From contig NZ_FZMO01000423.1 in assembly GCF_900197875.1 (NCBI RefSeq), forward strand, positions 1-36,526: a stretch of 36,526 bases of DNA, in the 5' to 3' direction. This DNA comes from Frankia canadensis (lineage in GTDB: Bacteria; Actinomycetota; Actinomycetes; Frankiales; Frankiaceae). The translations under genes and the position numbers were made by a program. Below the pieces are notes generated by a model. That model searched no databases. It was not told where the DNA came from and saw only the letters and a program-made list of their open reading frames with translations. Below are positions 1 to 6,405 of the stretch, one piece after another; the stretch's first letter is position 1, and each line of letters begins with the position of its first letter.

Positions 1-279
1 TCGTCGACCCTTTCGGATGACCGGTGGGCCGACCGCCCAGCGGAGCTCGGCTGGCCAGGGTGTCGTCACCATGAGTCCCCGCCAGCCCGAGCCCACCGGG
101 GCCAGGGGAGGCCCGTCCACCGGCCCCACCGCACCGTCATGACCCGGATCCAGGTGACCGGAACCGACCCGTGGGCCGCGCGCCGGGGGGCTGTCGCCGC
201 CGGCGTGCGCCCGCACGGCCGGCGCCCGCCCGCGGCCGATCGGGACGCTGGTGAGCCGATCCGTCCAGGCCGTGGGTGA
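1..279 (+). CDS. Possible 3' end of a gene entering from the left (uncertain frame)
   Basis: Two plus-strand frames are open from the window edge: one ends with TGA at 140-142, the other with TGA at 277-279. The longer one ends in a GTGA overlap with the GTG of the next gene, a pattern typical of coupled actinobacterial genes, but in DNA this GC-rich such frames also arise by chance. Third-position GC is about 80% in both, so composition does not decide. The residues are Pro, Arg and Gly rich and show no recognisable domain. Only the sequence to the left could settle which frame, if either, is coding. Confidence 0.22.
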   Translation, partial: SSTLSDDRWADRPAELGWPGCRHHESPPARAHRGQGRPVHRPHRTVMTRIQVTGTDPWAARRGAVAAGVRPHGRRPPAADRDAGEPIRPGRG

Positions 280-2345
280 GAATGGCCGGCATGGCCACGA
301 CACCGGCGTCTCCCGCCCGCGTCAGCCCGGCCCGGGAGGACCCGGTCGTCGCGGGCGCGAGCCAGCTCATCGGCGGGCCGCCGGGCGGGCACGCCGCCGC
401 CGCGACCGGCCGCGGGTGGCTGACGCCACTGCGGGTGCTGATGGCCTTCGTCATCCTCGTCTGCGTGCTCGGCTACGCGCAGAAGGCCAGCTGCCGCGAC
501 ACCCGGAACTGGGCGCACGAGCACCAGTACAGCGCCCTGTGCTACTCCGACGTGGTCGCTCTCTACAGCCAGGAGGGGCTGGTCGACGGCAAGATCCCCT
601 ACCTGGACTACCCGACGGAGTACCCGCCGCTGATCGGCGCGGCCATGCAGCTCATCTCCTGGCCGGCGGGGCTCGCCTCCGGCCCGCGGGCCGTCTACCG
701 CGACGACAACGGCCAGCGCGTCTTCGACCACTACACGATGGACCGGCGTTCGGCCGTCTTCTACGACCTGACCGCGCTGCTGTTCACGCTGGCCGCGTGC
801 GTCGCCGTGGCCTGCACGGCACTGACCGCCGGGCGCCGGCGGGTCTGGGACGCCGCGCTGTTCGCGCTCGCCCCCGCGCTGGCGTTGCACCTGCTGACGA
901 ACTGGGACATCATCGCGGTCGCGTTCGCGGCCGCCGGTCTGCTGGCCTGGTCCCGCCGGGCGCCACGGCTGGCCGGAGTGCTGCTCGGCCTCGGCATTCT
1001 CACCAAGCTCTACCCGGTGCTGTTCCTGGTGGGGATCGGCTTTCTCTGCCTGCGCGCCGGGAAGCTGCGGGAATGGGCGAAGGCGGTGGCCGCGGCAGCC
1101 GTCACCATCGTCGTGGTGATCGTGCCGCTGTGGCTGGTCGCCGGCTACTTCGACGAGCAGAACAACCGTGCCGGCAACAGCATCTGGGTGACCTTCTGGC
1201 ACGGCGGCGACTGGCTGAGGCTGCTCGGCGGCGGCCCGGACGGCGCCCGTAACGCCGTCGCGCGCTTCGTCGATCTCAACTCCGATCGCGGCGCCGACTG
1301 GGACTCGATCGCCTTCGGCGCGACCTGGCTCGCCGAGCGGCACGACCCGGCCTGGTTCGGGCCGACGCATCTGGTGATCTGCCTGGTGACCGCGGCGGTC
1401 GTCGTCGCGGCGGCGGCCGCGCTCATCGTGCACCGCCCCGACACCCGCCGCCTCGCCGTCGCCCTGGCCGCCGCCGTCTTCGGCACCGTCGCCGTGGCGG
1501 TGCCGCTGGTGCTGCAGGGCATCCGGGACCATGGCCTGCCCGTCGGCACGCTGAACGTCATCACCGGCGCGACCCTCGTGGTCGCGGTGATCGGCATCGG
1601 CCTGCTGACCTGGTTCGCCCCGCGCCGGCCACGCCTGCCGCAGGTGCTGTTCCTGCTGGTCGTGGCGTTCCTGCTGAGCAACAAGGTGTTCTCGCCGCAG
1701 TACACGATCTGGCTGCTGCCGCTGGTGGCGCTCGCCCGCCCGCGCTGGCGGCTGTTCCTGCTCTGGCAGCTGTGCGAGGCGTGGGTGCTGTTCACCCGCT
1801 TCATGCACTTCATCTTCAACGACACCCAGGGGCGCCGCGGGATCGACCGGGGCTGGTTCGTCGGCGCCGTGACCCTGCGCGACCTCGTGCTGCTCGTCAT
1901 GGCCGGCTTCGTCGTGCGCGAGATCCTGCATCCCCGGGCCGACGTGGTCCGCACCACCGGCGCCCGCACCGACGCCGACCTGCTGGCCGCGGACCGGCCG
2001 GACGCCGGCCTCTACCCGACCGTGATCGACGACCCGGCCGGCGGCATCCTGGACCACGCACCCGATGTGCGTGGCGGCTGGCGCGGGCGGACGACCAGGG
2101 CCCGCGGCGACGACGAGCTTCCCGCCAACACCGGCGCGCTCCTGGTCGGCGCCTCCATGGCGACCAGTGAGGCGAAGGGCGCCGGGGCGGCGAAGGACGC
2201 CGGAGCCGGGTCCGGAGCTGGAACCGAGCAGGACGGTCGGCCGACGTTCACGCCGATCGAACCGGGTGCGCTGTTCCGACCGCGCAACCAGAACGGCGAC
2301 GGACCTGGCGCACCGGCGGCGGGAGACGGATCCGCCGGTGGATAG
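276..2345 (+). CDS. Polytopic membrane glycosyltransferase, GT87 (DUF2029)-like
   Basis: A 689-residue integral membrane protein. An N-terminal cytosolic stretch of about 45 residues is followed by a hydrophobic segment, a long extracytoplasmic loop holding the YPTEYPPL motif (about residues 107-114), and many further membrane segments to about residue 550. The last roughly 140 residues are hydrophilic, rich in Ala, Gly, Asp and Pro, and probably cytosolic. An acidic tyrosine-rich loop followed by NWD and TKLYP motifs is characteristic of GT87 polyprenol-phosphate-sugar-dependent mannosyl/arabinosyltransferases, so a role in envelope glycan assembly is inferred; the sugar and acceptor are unknown. 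Possible starts are GTG 276, ATG 282 and ATG 291. The stop overlaps the GTG start of the next, functionally similar gene, suggesting one operon. Confidence 0.72.
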   Translation: MRMAGMATTPASPARVSPAREDPVVAGASQLIGGPPGGHAAAATGRGWLTPLRVLMAFVILVCVLGYAQKASCRDTRNWAHEHQYSALCYSDVVALYSQEGLVDGKIPYLDYPTEYPPLIGAAMQLISWPAGLASGPRAVYRDDNGQRVFDHYTMDRRSAVFYDLTALLFTLAACVAVACTALTAGRRRVWDAALFALAPALALHLLTNWDIIAVAFAAAGLLAWSRRAPRLAGVLLGLGILTKLYPVLFLVGIGFLCLRAGKLREWAKAVAAAAVTIVVVIVPLWLVAGYFDEQNNRAGNSIWVTFWHGGDWLRLLGGGPDGARNAVARFVDLNSDRGADWDSIAFGATWLAERHDPAWFGPTHLVICLVTAAVVVAAAAALIVHRPDTRRLAVALAAAVFGTVAVAVPLVLQGIRDHGLPVGTLNVITGATLVVAVIGIGLLTWFAPRRPRLPQVLFLLVVAFLLSNKVFSPQYTIWLLPLVALARPRWRLFLLWQLCEAWVLFTRFMHFIFNDTQGRRGIDRGWFVGAVTLRDLVLLVMAGFVVREILHPRADVVRTTGARTDADLLAADRPDAGLYPTVIDDPAGGILDHAPDVRGGWRGRTTRARGDDELPANTGALLVGASMATSEAKGAGAAKDAGAGSGAGTEQDGRPTFTPIEPGALFRPRNQNGDGPGAPAAGDGSAGG

Positions 2346-3591
2346 CCCGGCGATCCCCGAGCCGATGGCCGGACCGGGCTCGACGCCCGTCGCGACGCAC
2401 CGCGCGCGGTCGCGGGCGTCGGATCCCGGCGGCGCCGACGGATCCGACCTCGCGGGCCGGGCGCGTTCCTGGTGGGCGCTGCTGCCCACGCCCGTGCGGG
2501 CGACGCTGCCGCTGTGGCTGGGCAGCCGGGTGGCGGTGGCGCTGCTGTCGCTGGCCGCCGCCCGCGCGCTGACCACCGGGCCGGCCCGGTCCGCGCCGGG
2601 CCTGCGCACGCTGTGGGACCGGTGGGATGTCGGGCTGTTCACCAAGGTCGCCCGGTACGGCTACCTGTCCCCCGCGTACGCGGACCGGACCGAGGTCGAC
2701 TTCCCCGGACTGCCGATCGCGATCAGGCTCGCCCATCTGGTCGTCCGGGACTGGATCGCCGCCGGTCTTGTCGTCTCCCTGCTCGCCGGCGTGGTCACCG
2801 TGGCCGCCCTGTGGCAGCTCGCGGCGGACGAGGTCGGGGAGCGCGATGCCCGGGTCGCCGTCGTCGGCCTGATCTGCTTCCCCTACGCGGTGTTCCTGTT
2901 CGCCGCCTACTCCGAGGGAGTGTTCCTGGCGTTCGCGACAGCGTCCTGGCTCGCCGCGCGCCGGCATCGCTGGTGGCTCGCCGGCCTGCTCGGCGCGGGC
3001 GCCGCCTCCGCGCGGATCAGCGGCGTCGCCTTCGGGGTGGCGCTGGCCGTGCAGTACGTGGTGGGCCGGCGGGCCGCGGGGCGACCCGTCGTCGCATGGC
3101 CGGCGCTGTCGCTGGCCCTGCCGCCGATCCCCGTCGTCGCCTATCTCTGCTATCTGCGGGTGCGCACGGGCGGCTGGGGCGCGTACACGGACGCGATGCA
3201 CGACGGCTGGCACCGCTGGACGGACTGGCCCTGGTCCGGGTGGGCGGCCACCTGGTCGTCGGCGACGGACGGCAACGGGGCGTCGACCTTCGTCTGGTTC
3301 TTTCGCGGCGAACTGCTCGCGGTGGTCGTGGGGGTGGCGCTGACGATCGCCCTGCTGGTGGGCAGGCGCTGGGGAGAGGCGACCTTCGTCGGTGTGATGA
3401 CCACGATCATGGCCTGCACGAACTACTACGCCTCGGGCATCCGCGCAATCCTGGTCGCCTTCCCGCTGTACCTGCTGTTCGCCCGGGTGGCGGCGCGCCG
3501 ATCCTGGGTGGCACCGGTGTATGTCTGTCTGTGCGCGCCGGTGATGGCGGCGTTCGTCGTCGCCTTCACCCAGGGGCAGTGGGTCGACTGA
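2338..3591 (+). CDS. Membrane mannosyltransferase-like protein (PIG-V / Gpi18-type)
   Basis: A 417-residue membrane protein from GTG 2338, which overlaps the upstream stop by eight bases and implies translational coupling; ATG 2365 is an alternative. A Pro/Ser/Arg-rich N-terminus of about 45 residues precedes the first membrane segment. Family-like marks are RWDVGLF (a W-D motif after the first segment), a loop with DFPGLP, the segment FAAYSEGVFLAF, then rows of hydrophobic helices with ARISG between them. This order resembles actinobacterial PIG-V family proteins related to GPI mannosyltransferase II, which transfer mannose from a polyprenyl donor on the outer face of the membrane. With the GT87 neighbour it probably forms a small envelope-glycosylation operon. 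The substrate cannot be deduced. Confidence 0.62.
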   Translation: MDSPAIPEPMAGPGSTPVATHRARSRASDPGGADGSDLAGRARSWWALLPTPVRATLPLWLGSRVAVALLSLAAARALTTGPARSAPGLRTLWDRWDVGLFTKVARYGYLSPAYADRTEVDFPGLPIAIRLAHLVVRDWIAAGLVVSLLAGVVTVAALWQLAADEVGERDARVAVVGLICFPYAVFLFAAYSEGVFLAFATASWLAARRHRWWLAGLLGAGAASARISGVAFGVALAVQYVVGRRAAGRPVVAWPALSLALPPIPVVAYLCYLRVRTGGWGAYTDAMHDGWHRWTDWPWSGWAATWSSATDGNGASTFVWFFRGELLAVVVGVALTIALLVGRRWGEATFVGVMTTIMACTNYYASGIRAILVAFPLYLLFARVAARRSWVAPVYVCLCAPVMAAFVVAFTQGQWVD

Positions 3592-3598
3592 GCTGACG

Positions 3599-3892
3599 GT
3601 GACGGTGACGGTGGAGGACGATGCGGTGAGGGCCGGGGACGCGGCGGGGGCCCGCGGTGGGGACGGAGCGCCGAGGTCCGGGCCGCGGGGCGTCGCCCCG
3701 CTGCTGACGGCGGGCGCGCTCGCACTGGCCTGCGTGCTGCTCGGGCTGGCACTGGCCGATCCGGCACCGTCCCGGCATCTGCGGGGCCTGCTGGTCACGG
3801 TGGATCTCGTCCTGCTGGGCGGGGTCGGCACCGCCTGGCTGCGCGTGGTCCTGACGGTGGGCGCGCCCGGGGACCGAGGCGGGATCGAGTAG
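3599..3892 (+). CDS. Small two-helix membrane protein, unknown function
   Basis: A predicted 97-residue protein starting seven bases after the upstream stop. The N-terminal 35 residues are hydrophilic and Gly/Arg/Ala rich, followed by two hydrophobic segments (about residues 36-52 and 62-82) and a short charged tail. The start is ambiguous because the beginning is a run of GTGACG/ACGGTG hexamers offering GTG at 3599, 3605 and 3611, with ATG at 3620. No family was recognised. Position and direction suggest it belongs to the membrane-glycosyltransferase operon upstream. High third-position GC in this frame supports coding. Confidence 0.5.
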   Translation: MTVTVEDDAVRAGDAAGARGGDGAPRSGPRGVAPLLTAGALALACVLLGLALADPAPSRHLRGLLVTVDLVLLGGVGTAWLRVVLTVGAPGDRGGIE

Positions 3893-4140
3893 ACTCGCCG
3901 GGACATGCCGTGCGCCGGCGCACGTGTTCGTCGCTGGTCAGCCGCTGATCGATCACCGGGATCGGTCGGCCTGGCCGCGGTCGGGCGCAGTGTACTGATG
4001 ATCGTCCGGATGTGCTCGCGGACGATCCCCAGCCGGGTGGTCGGCGTCGAGCGCGTTCGCGGCGGCGCAGGACCGGAGCGCGGTTCCTCCTGTCACGGAA
4101 GATCCGTGGCCGCCTGAGTCCACAGGAGGTGGGTTCACCC
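3893..4140 (+). promoter_or_regulatory. Leader region of the rpsF operon
   Basis: About 250 bases without a convincing gene lie before rpsF. A TAGACT hexamer at 3890-3895 could be a -10 element, but no good -35 is visible at the usual distance. A strong Shine-Dalgarno AGGAGG at 4124-4129 sits 11 bases before the TTG start of rpsF. In many bacteria this leader carries an S6:S18-binding hairpin that autoregulates the operon; I could not confirm such a fold by eye. Confidence 0.35.
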
Positions 4141-4467
4141 TTGGCACGCCATTACGAGCTCATGGTGATCCTCGATGCTGACCTCGAGGAACGCACCGTC
4201 GCGCCGTCCATCGACCAGTACCTCGGTGTCGTCCGTCAGGGCGGCGGCGTGGTGGAGAAGGTCGACATCTGGGGTCGCCGCCGGCTCGCCTACGAGATCG
4301 CGAAGAACCACGAGGGCATCTACGCGGTCATCGACCTGCACGCGGAGCCGGCCATCGTCGCCGAGCTCGACCGGCAGCTCGTCCTGAACGAGTCGGTCCT
4401 GCGCACGAAGGTCATCCGGCTCCCCGAGCCGAAGAAGCCCCGTCAGAGCCGCCGGGCGGCGGCATGA
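4141..4467 (+). CDS. rpsF: 30S ribosomal protein S6
   Basis: A 108-residue S6 protein, which binds 16S rRNA in the central domain together with S18. The sequence opens with [14 protein letters not shown], the usual S6 N-terminus, and contains the [10 protein letters not shown] and GIYAVIDL strands typical of the family; the C-terminal tail is short and basic. The start is TTG 4141, chosen because the canonical S6 N-terminus begins there and an AGGAGG lies 11 bases upstream. The frame runs open further upstream but with non-S6 sequence. It is the first gene of the conserved rpsF-ssb-rpsR-rplI set. Confidence 0.95.
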   Translation: MARHYELMVILDADLEERTVAPSIDQYLGVVRQGGGVVEKVDIWGRRRLAYEIAKNHEGIYAVIDLHAEPAIVAELDRQLVLNESVLRTKVIRLPEPKKPRQSRRAAA

Positions 4468-4530
4468 CCCGGTCCGGGCTGACGGCGGTTCGCCCGTCGT
4501 CGCGGACCGCCGAGAGCTGGGAGGGCGCCC

Positions 4531-5124
4531 ATGGCCGGTGAGACTGTCATCACCGTCGTAGGCAACCTGACAGGCGACCCTGAACTGCGGTTCACGCCGA
4601 ACGGCGCGGCCGTCGCGAGCTTCACCGTCGCCTCAACTCCGCGCACGCTCGACCGTCAGAGCAACGAGTGGAAGGACGGCGAAGCGCTGTTCCTGCGCTG
4701 CTCCGTCTGGCGGCAGGCCGCGGAGAACGTCGCCGAGTCCCTGCAGAAGGGAGCCAGGGTCATCGTCACAGGCCGGCTCAAGCAGCGTTCGTTCGAGACC
4801 CGCGAGGGTGAGAAGCGCACCGTCATCGAGCTTGACGTCGACGAGGTCGGCCCGAGCCTGCGTTATGCGACCGCCAAGGTCGTCCGCGCCGCCCGTGGCG
4901 GCGGCGGAGGCGGCTTCGGCGGCGGGAACGGGGGCGGCGGTTCCGGTTCCGGCGGCGGCGGCAACTACAGCGGTGGTGGGGGCGGCTACGGCGCGCCCGC
5001 CGGTGCCCCGGCCGGTGCCCCGGCCGGAGCGCCGTCCGGCGGCAACTACGGCGGCGGCGCCCCCAACGATGACCCCTGGTCGCAGCAGCCGGCCGGTGGC
5101 TACTCAGACGAGCCTCCGTTTTGA
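4531..5124 (+). CDS. ssb: Single-stranded DNA-binding protein
   Basis: A 197-residue SSB. Residues 1-110 form the OB fold (start [20 protein letters not shown], then [15 protein letters not shown] and a [14 protein letters not shown] strand). Residues 115-165 are a glycine-rich linker with an APAG repeat, and the protein ends in the acidic tip DEPPF, which docks replication and repair partners. It starts at ATG 4531 after a GGGAGGG-like site. It lies between rpsF and rpsR, its standard actinobacterial place, and is close to dnaB, its partner in replication. The linker is encoded by repetitive GGC/GGT codons, a likely site of length variation between strains. Confidence 0.96.
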   Translation: MAGETVITVVGNLTGDPELRFTPNGAAVASFTVASTPRTLDRQSNEWKDGEALFLRCSVWRQAAENVAESLQKGARVIVTGRLKQRSFETREGEKRTVIELDVDEVGPSLRYATAKVVRAARGGGGGGFGGGNGGGGSGSGGGGNYSGGGGGYGAPAGAPAGAPAGAPSGGNYGGGAPNDDPWSQQPAGGYSDEPPF

Positions 5125-5174
5125 GCGGCCGGTCGTCGTCATCGAGGACGGCACAACGAGGTAGGAGCACATCC

Positions 5175-5411
5175 GTGGCCAAGGCGGCCGTGCGCAAGCC
5201 GAAGAAGAAGGTTTGCGTCTTCTGCAAGGACAAGGTCGAGTACATCGACTTCAAGGACACGTCGCTGCTGCGCAAGTACATCTCCGACCGAGGCAAGATC
5301 CGTGCCCGCCGGGTCAGCGGCAACTGCAGCCAGCACCAGCGCGACGTGGCGACGGCGGTGAAGAACAGCCGCGAGATGGCGCTGCTGCCCTACACCGCCT
5401 CGGCTCGCTAG
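5175..5411 (+). CDS. rpsR: 30S ribosomal protein S18, zinc-binding (C+) type
   Basis: A 78-residue S18 protein starting at GTG 5175 behind a GAGGTAGGAG ribosome binding site; the frame is open a little further upstream, but that part overlaps the end of ssb and is not S18-like. The core [17 protein letters not shown] is the family signature. Cysteines in VCVFCKD and GNCSQHQ form the Cys-x2-Cys...Cys pattern of the zinc-containing C+ form; actinobacteria often keep a second, zinc-free paralogue elsewhere for zinc starvation. It pairs with S6 in the small subunit and is followed 11 bases later by rplI. Confidence 0.95.
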   Translation: MAKAAVRKPKKKVCVFCKDKVEYIDFKDTSLLRKYISDRGKIRARRVSGNCSQHQRDVATAVKNSREMALLPYTASAR

Positions 5412-5422
5412 GGGGTGGCGCG

Positions 5423-5869
5423 ATGAAGCTCATCCTGACCCAGGAGGTCCCCGGCCTCGGTAGCCCGGGTGACATCGTCGAGGTCGCGAACGGGTACGGG
5501 CGCAACTACCTGGTGCCCCGCCAGTACGCGATCCTCGCGACCAAGGGCGCGGAGCGCCAGGTCGAGCAGATCAAGCGGGCCCGGTCGGCCCGGGCGGTGC
5601 GCGACCTCGACCACGCCAACGAGATCGCCGGTCAGCTCGGCGGCCTCAAGGTCGAGCTGGCCAGCCGCGCGGGCAAGGAAGGCCGGCTGTTCGGCTCGGT
5701 CACGGCGGCCGATGTCGTCGACGCCGTCACCGCCGCCGGCGGTCCGGAGCTCGACCGGCGCCGCGTCGAGCTGACCACGCCGATCAAGTCGCTCGGCGCC
5801 TACACGGTGGCCGTCCACCTCCACCCCGAGGTGACCGCGTCGCTGAAGGTCCAGGTCCGCAAGGCGTAG
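5423..5869 (+). CDS. rplI: 50S ribosomal protein L9
   Basis: A 148-residue L9 from ATG 5423. The N-terminal rRNA-binding domain shows MKLILTQEVPGLGSPGDIV and the GYGRNYLVPRQYA motif, followed by the long connecting helix (about residues 40-75) and the C-terminal domain with GKEGRLFGSVTAADV and LGAYTVAVHLHPEV. Length and architecture match the family. It is the last ribosomal gene of the operon; a long hairpin about 75 bases after its stop probably ends the transcript before dnaB. Confidence 0.95.
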   Translation: MKLILTQEVPGLGSPGDIVEVANGYGRNYLVPRQYAILATKGAERQVEQIKRARSARAVRDLDHANEIAGQLGGLKVELASRAGKEGRLFGSVTAADVVDAVTAAGGPELDRRRVELTTPIKSLGAYTVAVHLHPEVTASLKVQVRKA

Positions 5870-5944
5870 CAAAAACCGCGGGCCAGCGCGGTGGCGGCCC
5901 GGCGCCCGGCCATCCGCCGGGCTCCGTGCCGCCGACTGGTCGAC

Positions 5945-5995
5945 GAACTCCCCCGGCTCCCACCCATCGTCACGGTGGCGGGACCGGGGGAGTTC
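5945..5995 (+). terminator. Long hairpin downstream of rplI
   Basis: A perfect 12-bp inverted repeat: GAACTCCCCCGG at 5945-5956 pairs with CCGGGGGAGTTC at 5984-5995. The 27-base loop can pair further (CCACC with GGTGG). There is no immediate T-run, as is common for actinobacterial terminators. A T-rich stretch lies at 6025-6031. It probably separates the ribosomal operon from dnaB. Confidence 0.6.
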
Positions 5996-6041
5996 GCGTT
6001 ACGCGCCCGGCAGGTCGCCGAAAAGTTTTTTCTTCGACTCG

Positions 6042-6195
6042 TTGTCCACAGGCGACGTCTCGAACGGAGCTCTGGGAACCCGCGGTTCTCGCGCCGTAAG
6101 GCCAGCACTATCCACAGGTAGTGCGCGTCTGTCCCTAGCTTCTCCCCAGCTTCTCGGCCGTTACCCACAGCTTTTCCACAAGGGCCTGTGGATAA
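6042..6195. promoter_or_regulatory. Cluster of five DnaA-box-like sites upstream of dnaB
   Basis: Nonamers close to the DnaA box TT(A/G)TCCACA occur at 6042-6050 (TTGTCCACA), 6108-6116 (CTATCCACA), 6161-6169 (TTACCCACA), 6172-6180 (TTTTCCACA) and, inverted, 6187-6195 (TGTGGATAA). The last two face each other across six bases. Two are exact matches to the consensus. They lie in the otherwise gene-free 5870-6405 interval. They may let DnaA regulate dnaB or titrate DnaA; no dnaA or dnaN gene is present, so I do not call this an origin. Confidence 0.7.
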
Positions 6196-6405
6196 CTTCT
6201 TGGCGGGGGTGGCTGCCGGTCCGTAGGGTCGGACCCTCCAAACTGGGGAGCCAATCGACGTGCCGGGAGCGTCGCCGGCGTCCACCGCAGCGTGGCCCGT
6301 TGACGATCGCTCGGGCGTGTACGAACATGCGTTCGAAACTGGGATCGCGGGACAGCCAGATCACGCGGTAGGTCGAGACCGCGTGGGACAGCCAGGAGGT
6401 GCGTC

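Noticed and set aside
66-2645. A minus-strand open frame of 859 codons opposite the two membrane glycosyltransferase genes
   Set aside because: Its product is Arg/Gly/Ala/Pro low complexity without any domain, while the plus strand encodes clear membrane proteins. Long antisense frames are expected in DNA this GC-rich.
6042-6195. The DnaA-box cluster as the chromosomal origin
   Set aside because: No dnaA or dnaN is adjacent, only five sites are present and there is no long AT-rich unwinding region. A regulatory or titration role is more economical.
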